Assembly (NCBI GenBank): GCA_018399495.1
Contig: JAGYOG010000017.1
Span: forward strand, 1 to 49,334
DNA from: Sphaerochaeta sp.
Lineage (GTDB): Bacteria; Spirochaetota; Spirochaetia; Sphaerochaetales; Sphaerochaetaceae
DNA length: 49,334 bases
Reading direction: 5' to 3'
Below, piece after piece: positions 42,763 through 49,334 of this stretch; position 1 is the stretch's first letter, and every line of letters starts with the position of its first letter. A program made the position numbers and the translations under genes. The notes below the pieces were generated by a model. That model saw only the letters and a program-made list of their open reading frames with translations. It did no database searches and had not been told where the DNA came from.

Positions 42763-45700
42763 TCAACCGACGCAATACTCGTCGGCAAAAGCCATAAGAG
42801 CGTCCTTGAAGCATGAAGAAGGGGGTTTGACCAACCCAGCTCCTACCATGCCAATCCCAGGCTCCTTGTGCGCGATACCGGTATTGATGACTGGCAGAAT
42901 TCCGCTTTCAACTATCTTTCGTACATCAATACCTGTAGGAGTTCCTCGGAAATCCAATGCAGGAATGCGATATTCCCTGTTTTCTGCAAGGGTTATGCTG
43001 TACATCCGCTTGGTATAGAGGATGGCATCTGAAGCAGATCCTCCTACAAATTTCACAATTGCAGGAGAAGCAGCCATCGCAAAAGCGCCAAATCCTGAGG
43101 TTTCGGTGATGACAGAATCACCAATGTCCGGGGCGGAGTCCTCTGCCTTGAAGCCTGGAAGGTATAGCCCATCTACCATGGAAGCCGGCGCGATAAACCA
43201 ACGATCTCCCAAGCCAGAAATCCTAATTCCAAAATCCGTACCATTTCTTGCCATGGCAGTAATAAGGGTACTTCCTTTGATATTGGATGCAGCATCCATG
43301 GTACATTTTGCGGACGGCATTGAGAGGTTAAGGAAGAAATGGTCGTTTGCATGCATGAAAGAAAATATGTTTGCGAGTTCTTCTTTCTTCTCAGTGAGCA
43401 TCACCAAGTGAGGCGCAAGCTCGCGGATTATCAGTGAGGTACCAGCCCTGTTTCTGTTATGACACTCGTCCCCCATCTGCAGAGCCTGAACTATGATGCT
43501 CCGCATATCTACAGGACCATGCAACGAGAGTGCTTTGTTGAGAATCGGGGCAAGGATGTGTTCTATCCATTTGAGACGATCTATAACCTCCTCAGAATAG
43601 GCCCCATAGCGAAGAACCTTACCCAGTCCCTCGTTGAGGGTTGCATAAGCCCTGTTGCCAAAGGTTACATTCTCCAAAATCCAGACAGGCATGCTGGAGG
43701 TTATAATCCCTGCCATTGGTCCGACACAGCTATGATGGTGGCAAGGTTCGAAATCAATAGCCCCTGAAGCTGCCAATGCCGTAGCTTCCTCGACATTGTT
43801 TGCTTTTCCTTCATACATCAGTGCCCCGATCACGGCACCTTTCATGGGCCCACACATCCTTTTCCACGAAACAGGAGGCCCTGCATGCAGGATAAGGTTC
43901 TCTCTCATGCCGGGAATGACATCAAGTGCTTTGCCTATGCCCAACAGATGAGGCTTTCCTTGCAGGACCTTCTCAACGGCAACCGCATTGGCTGAATCAA
44001 CCATATCTAGAGCAGCTATGGAAGAGAGGGCCTTTATCAGCGAAGGATCACCCCCGGCGGGAGGTCTCCAATCGAGATGAATAGCTGAAGAACCAAGGTT
44101 GTCAGCAAAACTTTGCAGACCCAGGTTAACGACCTTCACTCCCTTGAAGAGCGAGAGCACCGGTTCAACTTCTAAGCTGGGTATTGTACTGGCCTTTACT
44201 TGTTTCGAAGAATCCTGTGGAACAGACCCCTTAGCAGGTTTCTTTTTACCGGGACCATACTCTTGTGTGAGAATACGTTTCGCCAGCTGGACTGCTTGAT
44301 AGTTGGAACTCATTATCACTACCCCAGCCTGTTCTAACTTGTTTACCTGGGAAGTAAAATCCTGTGGGTCCAAGGCAGTTCCCGTCACAGAAGCAATGAT
44401 CGATAGGTAACCACCTCGCTTCGCTGCTGACTCTTTAGCTTTACGCAATGCAGGGACCATAGCTCCCGCAGGGTCGTCACAAGAGCCATAGCCTAGCACA
44501 CAGTCCAATAGCATGACAGCAATAGAAGGATCTTCGCTCTCAGAGAGAATACGATCAACTCTTGTAGAAGGATCAATCATGGGATGAGGACGCCCTACAG
44601 TAAAGACATCGTCTCCTAAATCAATAATGGTATTCCCTATAGATGTTTGGGGATCTTTTGGTACAAAGGCTGGGTTGGTATGGTTGTTTGACCATACGCC
44701 TCCTGGAATATCAGATAAAGTAAGCCAAGCTTCGTCTGCAAGGGTCCCCCCAGTATAGTATCCCCGTATATACTTTTGTTCAGGAAGGAAGGTCCCTGAC
44801 TCTTTCCTCACCAAGGCATCAATGGTCTCATGGTCAAGGTCGAACGCCCAGGCATCATGATGCTCACGGGGAGGAAGGACACTTCCTGACAGTGAAAGTG
44901 CAACACGTGCTGTCTCCTCAAGGTTGCTTGTCCAATGGATAGTTTCATACGATGGATATTGAGAAGGATCTGATCCTATGAAATGCACTACAGAAGGCTT
45001 TCCACAAGCAGATAAGGCTGAAAGAATTGGTTGTACCACTTCGGCATCAGGAGGTTTTGAGACTACGACAATAACACGGGTTTCATTATCAGAGGCAAGA
45101 GCTGCTATTCCCAGGCTCATCATCAAGCCACCCACTGCTTTGTTCTTCAAATCCCGTCCACCGGTACCAATAGCTTGACTTATACCCCCTCCATATCTAC
45201 TGATGAGGGAGGTAACCTCCTGCAGACCTGTTCCCGATGCTGCCACTACACCAACAGGTCCATCTTTCACAACATTGGCGAAGCAAAGTGGATTCCCCCC
45301 AATAATAGCAGTTCCGCAGTCTGGTCCCATAACCAAGAGGCCCTTTTCAAGGGCCTCCTTTTTAAGGGAGATTTCATCTTCTAGGGAAACATTGTCGGAG
45401 AATAGCATGACATGCAGGCCATTATGCAACGCTTTGCGTGCTTGGTGGGCTGCATAGATACCAGGAACCGATATAACGGCCAAATTTACATCAGGATATG
45501 CTACCAACGCATCTTCAATGCTATGCAATTCTTCCTGTGCACTATCTTGACTTTTTGCTCCTCCCTTACCTGCCAACAACTCATCGGCGAAGGCCACAAT
45601 CTCGTCGTAGTCTTCCTCATCACAAGAAATGGCCATCACAAGATCTGAGGGGGTAACAGATGATAAATCAGAGGTAGGAAAACCCTGGTCAAGAAGCAAC

Positions 45701-45831
45701 TGAACATTCATAGCTGTGCCCATTGCAACTGTTGCTTCTTGTACTGAGGGATGGTTTTCAAGGTCTCTGCTAGCAAGCATCAGCATTACAGAGTCAACGT
45801 ACATGTCCTTCTTAACGGTAACATGTTTCAT
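42763..45831 (-). CDS. FdrA-AllG (DUF1116) fusion protein, putative transcarbamylase
   Basis: 1022 residues. The first 520 are FdrA (AllF): a CoA-binding-like fold with AVISVPGIYAAHQARKAL, GPDCGTAIIGG and the succinyl-CoA-synthetase-like QAIGTGGRDLKNKAVGG. A Lys/Pro/Ser-rich linker spans about 524-555. From about 564 to the end is a whole DUF1116 (AllG/YlbE) domain with HAGPPVSWKRMCGPMKGAV and the His-rich EPCHHHSCVGPMAG. In E. coli these are separate proteins (555 and 419 residues). ATG 45831 has AAGGAG 7 bases upstream; the longer frame adds 8 unneeded residues. First gene of the cluster, about 38 bases behind the promoter. Expected chemistry, by analogy, is phosphorolysis of a carbamoylated product to carbamoyl phosphate. 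No carbamate kinase is in view. Confidence 0.9.
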   Translation of the reverse strand: MKHVTVKKDMYVDSVMLMLASRDLENHPSVQEATVAMGTAMNVQLLLDQGFPTSDLSSVTPSDLVMAISCDEEDYDEIVAFADELLAGKGGAKSQDSAQEELHSIEDALVAYPDVNLAVISVPGIYAAHQARKALHNGLHVMLFSDNVSLEDEISLKKEALEKGLLVMGPDCGTAIIGGNPLCFANVVKDGPVGVVAASGTGLQEVTSLISRYGGGISQAIGTGGRDLKNKAVGGLMMSLGIAALASDNETRVIVVVSKPPDAEVVQPILSALSACGKPSVVHFIGSDPSQYPSYETIHWTSNLEETARVALSLSGSVLPPREHHDAWAFDLDHETIDALVRKESGTFLPEQKYIRGYYTGGTLADEAWLTLSDIPGGVWSNNHTNPAFVPKDPQTSIGNTIIDLGDDVFTVGRPHPMIDPSTRVDRILSESEDPSIAVMLLDCVLGYGSCDDPAGAMVPALRKAKESAAKRGGYLSIIASVTGTALDPQDFTSQVNKLEQAGVVIMSSNYQAVQLAKRILTQEYGPGKKKPAKGSVPQDSSKQVKASTIPSLEVEPVLSLFKGVKVVNLGLQSFADNLGSSAIHLDWRPPAGGDPSLIKALSSIAALDMVDSANAVAVEKVLQGKPHLLGIGKALDVIPGMRENLILHAGPPVSWKRMCGPMKGAVIGALMYEGKANNVEEATALAASGAIDFEPCHHHSCVGPMAGIITSSMPVWILENVTFGNRAYATLNEGLGKVLRYGAYSEEVIDRLKWIEHILAPILNKALSLHGPVDMRSIIVQALQMGDECHNRNRAGTSLIIRELAPHLVMLTEKKEELANIFSFMHANDHFFLNLSMPSAKCTMDAASNIKGSTLITAMARNGTDFGIRISGLGDRWFIAPASMVDGLYLPGFKAEDSAPDIGDSVITETSGFGAFAMAASPAIVKFVGGSASDAILYTKRMYSITLAENREYRIPALDFRGTPTGIDVRKIVESGILPVINTGIAHKEPGIGMVGAGLVKPPSSCFKDALMAFADEYCVG

Positions 45832-45875
45832 CGTGGCACTCCTTACCACACCCATGGAATAGATTCCACACTTTT

Positions 45876-45903
45876 ATTATATACAAGTTTGTATACAAGT
45901 CAA
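45876..45903 (-). promoter_or_regulatory. Promoter of the FdrA-AllG/molybdohydroxylase cluster
   Basis: On the minus strand TTGACT (45898-45903) and a perfect TATAAT (45876-45881) are 16 bases apart. The spacer is occupied by the palindromic operator. It ends about 45 bases before the ATG. Confidence 0.75.
45880..45898. promoter_or_regulatory. Probable GntR/FCD operator
   Basis: Two overlapping palindromes: TATACAA-GT-TTGTATA (45880-45895) and TTGTATACAA (45889-45898). TTGTATACAA-like sites are typical of FCD-type GntR repressors. Binding would block both promoter boxes. The candidate protein is the GntR gene inside the cluster. Confidence 0.7.
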
Positions 45904-46274
45904 TAAAAATATTAGACTATCTTATTTTATAATTTTTTATTTCTTATTTTACAATAAGTTATATTATATGTCTGCGGGTAAAACAATAAGACTTTCATCG
46001 TTATTTATAGTACATTTTATCCTTTAAAATCATCGCTGATATCTTCTAATTACTTCCGAATATACCATTTGGGCATTCAGGTTGAGAGCTCGTATATTGA
46101 CAGCATATCAACCCGGTAATACGCTATAAATGGTGGCGTTGCCACATTGCTGGGTAGTAGTAGGTTATTTCACTAAAGATGATCAACACTGTGTATTTAA
46201 AACCTTCCTTGTACCTACCCTTTTCCTTTCCCCCTACTGCCCTGCTTTCATACATCATAAGCAGGAGAAGTATT
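45904..46274. other. AT-rich intergenic stretch between divergent transcription units
   Basis: The first 200 bases are very AT-rich. A TTGACA at 46097 and TATAAA at 46125 are 22 bases apart, too far for a standard promoter. GTGGC/GCCAC forms a small hairpin at 46133-46145. The lipoprotein's AGGAG lies at 46263-46267. Nothing else supported. Confidence 0.5.
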
Positions 46275-46766
46275 ATGAAAAAACGTATCAATCTAATTGC
46301 CTTATTAATTGGGACCTTCTGTATTTTGTTCCTTTTCGTCGGTTGCGATATGATTCAAAGTTTGGACGGACAAATCTTCTATGACAACGATGATTGGGAT
46401 ATTATTACTGGGACTGGATATGAAAACGGAGCATATTTTATAGTTCCTGATGACTATGATAAATGTCAAGGAGCAAATGTCGATATAAGAGCACACAATC
46501 AGAGTGATTCAACGCTTATACTCGCATTACGGCTTAGTTCTTCTTCAGATGATGAATATTACGACATGTTGCTCACCTTACAACCCGGTGATATGATTGA
46601 TTCCACTTATCTCATCCGTCTGAATGATGTTTCTGGTGGTACAAATCTCCGGTTGTGGCTAACCGATCCAACATCAGAAGAAGTCGCTACGGCTATCGCA
46701 AATGAAGAACTATCTCTCTCTGGTGATATAATGTATTGGTTGTTTAATGTTGTGAGCGTCAACTGA
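46275..46766 (+). CDS. Small lipoprotein of unknown function
   Basis: 163 residues from ATG 46275, which has AGGAG 7 bases upstream; the longer frame starts upstream of any binding site. A signal peptide of about 22 residues ends in the lipobox LFVGC. The mature part is acidic and strand-rich (VDIRAHNQSDSTLILALRLS), like small all-beta secreted domains; I recognise no family. It is monocistronic. The 265 bases after it hold a 12-bp-stem hairpin but no supported gene. Confidence 0.75.
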   Translation: MKKRINLIALLIGTFCILFLFVGCDMIQSLDGQIFYDNDDWDIITGTGYENGAYFIVPDDYDKCQGANVDIRAHNQSDSTLILALRLSSSSDDEYYDMLLTLQPGDMIDSTYLIRLNDVSGGTNLRLWLTDPTSEEVATAIANEELSLSGDIMYWLFNVVSVN

Positions 46767-46897
46767 GGAACATGGTATAGGGGCATCGTTCCGGAAGCTT
46801 ATATAGCTTTCTGCTAGTGTACTATCATAATGAAAAAGGCCATCTACTACGGTGGCAATGATAGGCAATGCTCGTTGTTTCTTTTGCTTTGATTTAT

Positions 46898-46935
46898 CTG
46901 TTTGTTGTCCTGGTATTACAGAAGACAACAAACAG
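46898..46935. terminator. Strong 12-bp-stem hairpin, possible terminator
   Basis: CTGTTTGTTGTC and GACAACAAACAG pair perfectly around a 14-base loop. No T-run follows on the plus strand. It lies 130 bases past the lipoprotein stop and about 100 bases before the DUF1848 gene. Confidence 0.5.
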
Positions 46936-47031
46936 GTTATCTTATCGAGGATAGCCCCATGCAAAACGTTTGGCTATCTTGCAAGCTGAAACCTTGCTGT
47001 TTCTCCTTAGAGCATTTACGTTAGAGAAAGA

Positions 47032-47976
47032 ATGATAATTAGTGCAAGTAGAAGAACCGATATCCCTGCTTTCTATACAGATTGGTTTCTGAAAAGAATC
47101 CAAGAAAGGTATGTCCTCACCCGAAATCCTTTCAATCCTCGGCAGGTCAGTAGTATAGATTTGTCTCCAGAATTAATTAATTGCATTGTTTTCTGGACAA
47201 AGAATCCTGCCCCACTCATTCCCAAGCTGGAAAACCTTGAAGCGTACCATTACTATTTCCAGTTTACGCTCAATTCCTATGGAACAGATGTAGAACCGCA
47301 CCTTCCAAGTAAGCGCTCATCGTTGATTAATACATTCATACATCTTTCTGAACATATTGGAAAAGAACGGGTAATTTGGAGATATGATCCAATTTTGCTT
47401 ACAGATAGATATACGTTGTCTTATCATATTCAGCATTTTGCTTCCCTTGCAGCAATGCTGAAGGGTGCGACTGAACGATGTGTTATCAGTTTTATTGATT
47501 TTCCTAAAAGAATTTTCAAAGCAATGAGTACACTAGGGTACCGAGAACCTGATTTCGATGAAAAACATACCATTGCAAGAGAATTCTCTGCAATAGCAAA
47601 TGACTTTGGCATTAGGATTGACACCTGTGCAGAAGTCATAGATTTATCGACCTATGGCATACACCATGGAAAATGCATTGATGATGCTTTAATTTCTCAA
47701 ATTACCGGAAAACCTCTTAACCTTAAGAAAGATGCTCATCAAAGAGTAGCATGCGGATGTGTGCAAAGTGTGGATATTGGTGTATACAACACTTGCATGC
47801 ATGGTTGCAAATATTGTTATGCATCTTACAGCAAAGATGCACTGCTACAAAACCGTCAGTACTATGACAAATTCTCTCCAATTCTCTGTAGTATGATTAC
47901 CGATCATGACGTCATACGGGAAAGGAAAGACAAGCAAACCAAAGATTTTTCACCATTGGATTTATCCTTCTTATGA
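47032..47976 (+). CDS. DUF1848 family protein, radical-SAM-like
   Basis: 314 residues. The N-terminus IISASRRTDIPAFYTDWF and then SPELINCIVFWTKNPAPL are the DUF1848 signature. Near the C-terminus a cysteine cluster (CGCVQSVDIG, then CMHGCKYCYA) could bind a 4Fe-4S cluster and S-adenosylmethionine in an unusual, C-terminal position. The family's reaction is unknown; relatives resemble spore photoproduct lyase-like proteins, so a DNA- or nucleotide-linked role is possible. The ribosome binding site is weak (AGAGAAAG). Stand-alone gene. Confidence 0.87.
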   Translation: MIISASRRTDIPAFYTDWFLKRIQERYVLTRNPFNPRQVSSIDLSPELINCIVFWTKNPAPLIPKLENLEAYHYYFQFTLNSYGTDVEPHLPSKRSSLINTFIHLSEHIGKERVIWRYDPILLTDRYTLSYHIQHFASLAAMLKGATERCVISFIDFPKRIFKAMSTLGYREPDFDEKHTIAREFSAIANDFGIRIDTCAEVIDLSTYGIHHGKCIDDALISQITGKPLNLKKDAHQRVACGCVQSVDIGVYNTCMHGCKYCYASYSKDALLQNRQYYDKFSPILCSMITDHDVIRERKDKQTKDFSPLDLSFL

Positions 47977-48096
47977 TCATTGAACCTGTACAGTCTTTTC
48001 CTGAATTACATGCTACTTGCTTTGGACTTCAATTCATACGTCTTATGAACTATACACGGTAATCAATGGCAGAGGTGTAGCAATGAGTAGTGGTTG

Positions 48097-48877
48097 TTAA
48101 GAATTTTGAGACAACTCCCATACCCCATTGTTCAAGGTGTATGTTACTTCTGCTGAAGAAGGAGGATTTGGAAACGCTTTATCAAACAATTCACGTTTCT
48201 CCACCCAATCATCAAGGTCTAATTCACTGGGTGCAACATACAAGGAAGAATCTGGATCAGCCTGAACAAATATATCGGCGGTAAAAGTAGGGACGTCTTC
48301 CTCAGTACTTATTTCATAGGTCAGATACAACAGCCGTGCAGTTCCTGTTTCGTTGTCTTCACTTGAAGGAATCACCTCCCAAGCTCGTGCAATTCCATCA
48401 GTTCCTGAGATGAAATCCCCACTGATTTCACCCTCTTCAAGTGATGATTCCACCATAATCATGGAACCATCTGTTTTCTCAAACAAGATAGTTCCCGTAT
48501 AGGAAAAGCTATCATCATCAAACAAGGTGAAATCTAGATCAGCTTTGTGATTTGCCCCAGTAAATCTTACATAATTATTACCCTTTTCAATGGTACAAGG
48601 AACTGTAGTACCAAAGATTTCGATATTAATAATATTGGTACCTACTGCTGTTTCCCAACCCTCGATAGGAGGAATGGCAAAGGAATAATCAAGAGCAGAG
48701 TAACGACATAGATCGCTCAAAGGGCGATGTACTACTGAATATGGGTATCATATGAGCCGCTCCTTGTTCAAACGAGCATGACATGAAGGCAGGACCTGTA
48801 CATAGTAGTACCAATGAGACGAGAGCAATACCAATTGCTGACTTTGAAAACCGATGAGATACATAAGCATTCTTTTT
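48097..48877 (-). pseudogene. Frameshifted small lipoprotein gene
   Basis: The 5' part, from GTG 48877 (GGAG 6 bases upstream), encodes a signal peptide and lipobox: ALVSLVLLCTGPAFMSC, then SFEQGAA, and ends at a stop near 48690. The larger part, about 207 codons to 48097, is in another frame. It opens only after a stop near 48747 and has just a TTG (48720) with no binding site as a possible start. It is an acidic beta-rich domain (NYVRFTGANHKADLDFTLFD). Joining the two near 48700-48745 gives one lipoprotein of about 255 residues, so one base has been gained or lost. A sequencing error would look the same. Confidence 0.6.
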
Positions 48878-48892
48878 CACCAGAGACTCCAA

Positions 48893-49222
48893 ATTATTGT
48901 TTAAGTTTGCTTGTGAATGCTCATTCTAGTATAGAATATATTGCGTTACCACCAAAAATTTCAATTTTTGGAATTGTCCAGCCAGGGGAATATCATACCT
49001 TCCTGTATCTTGAAACCATAAAAAGCAATGAAAAGAATTCTGTTGATTTGCATGCAGATTACTCTTGAGGATTATTTTCTGTTGCATGAGAATTTGATTT
49101 GTCTATCACAACATCTTTGAAGATCTATAGTGTTCTATATCTCCTAGGGTATTCTTACCCGAGCGGTATGTGCCTCATCCACTATGCATGAATGGGCATC
49201 ATACCCTCTGTACACTACCCTC
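48893..49222. other. Intergenic region with candidate lipoprotein promoter and palindromes
   Basis: On the minus strand TTGGTG (48950-48955) and TATACT (48928-48933), 16 bases apart, could drive the lipoprotein. A perfect AT-rich palindrome (CCAAAAATT-TC-AATTTTTGG, 48952-48971) overlaps the -35 box. Near 49149-49213, GGGTA/TACCC and GGTATG...CATACC hairpins may end the gene that lies further right. A plus-strand frame crossing this area has no gene-like features. Confidence 0.4.
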
Positions 49223-49334
49223 CTAGGTTATGGAAGCCTCGTAGATTGTCTCTATTGAAGTCTCAAGAATCTTGTTGAATTCCTCGTCACTCTGCTCGAC
49301 ATGTAAATCTTGAGTAAGAGCCCTTGAGAAGCTG
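49223..49334 (-). CDS. C-terminal end of a probable TetR-family regulator
   Basis: The minus-strand frame is open from the window edge to TAG at 49223-49225, giving 36 residues ending in ILETSIETIYEASIT. The helical, acidic tail (EQSDEEFNKILET) looks like the last helix of a TetR-family ligand domain. The family call is weak because the DNA-binding part lies outside the window. Confidence 0.45.
   Translation of the reverse strand, partial: SFSRALTQDLHVEQSDEEFNKILETSIETIYEASIT

Noticed and set aside
46710..46964. 84-codon minus-strand frame
   Set aside because: It overlaps the end of the lipoprotein gene and contains the strong hairpin; no binding site.
48814..49068. 84-codon plus-strand frame
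   Set aside because: It runs antisense over the lipoprotein signal peptide and its promoter palindrome, and has no family pattern.
1..49334. CRISPR arrays, tRNA or rRNA genes, prophage or attachment sites
   Set aside because: No regularly spaced repeats, cloverleaf-like tracts or phage genes were recognised by eye. A tRNAscan, Infernal and CRISPR search would settle this.

Overview
The window looks like chromosomal DNA from an anaerobic, free-living spirochaete, most like Sphaerochaeta. That is an inference from gene content and style: many sugar and osmolyte ABC systems, small lipoproteins, an MglA/MglC/MglB-type operon with a long-tailed permease, GGDEF and HD-GYP proteins, and no respiratory genes in view. 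I could not run a database search, so the taxon is tentative. No rRNA, tRNA or CRISPR array was recognised.

Layout. (1) 1-8237: the end of a DUF3307-type membrane protein, then a YehZYXW/OsmF-type osmoprotectant ABC importer split into two divergent arms. Two permeases and the ATPase lie on the minus strand. The binding protein lies on the plus strand behind a mercuric-reductase-like flavoprotein and ahead of a small membrane protein and a PocR-PAS-GGDEF-HD-GYP protein. (2) 8406-9806: an NTF2-like protein and a short-chain dehydrogenase. (3) 9847-14932: a sugar ABC operon (ATPase, permease, binding protein) behind a perfect LacI-type operator, ending in a LacI-family regulator gene. (4) 15090-19332: a membrane diguanylate cyclase, a lipoprotein alpha/beta hydrolase with two inserted EF-hand loops, a frameshifted outer-membrane barrel pseudogene and an HSL-type esterase. 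(5) 19431-27316: a BCCT transporter translationally coupled to a trypsin-fold protein that has lost its whole catalytic triad, and a five-gene operon (TetR regulator, FGGY kinase, GtrA protein, GSA-type aminotransferase, class II aldolase) whose promoter carries a perfect 20-bp palindrome. (6) 27473-32720: small genes (membrane protein, NifX/NifB-fold protein, baeRF3-type protein, cupin) and a decaying IS200/IS605 element with an intact TnpA and a broken TnpB.

(7) 32844-45903 is the most interesting part. Eleven minus-strand genes are packed with overlaps or very short gaps behind one strong promoter that overlaps a GntR-type palindrome. In transcription order they are an FdrA-AllG (DUF1116) fusion, a cyclase-family metal hydrolase, a GNAT-like protein, a thiolase-fold protein without its nucleophilic cysteine, a DUF35 partner, a GntR/FCD regulator, AllH (DUF2877), the FAD, 2Fe-2S and molybdenum subunits of a xanthine-dehydrogenase-family hydroxylase, and an NCS2 nucleobase permease. 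Together they suggest import, hydroxylation, ring opening, C-C cleavage and carbamoyl transfer for an N-heterocycle. I do not recognise this combination as a described pathway.

(8) 46275-49334: two small lipoproteins (the second frameshifted), a DUF1848 radical-SAM-like protein, and the last codons of a probable TetR-family regulator running off the end.
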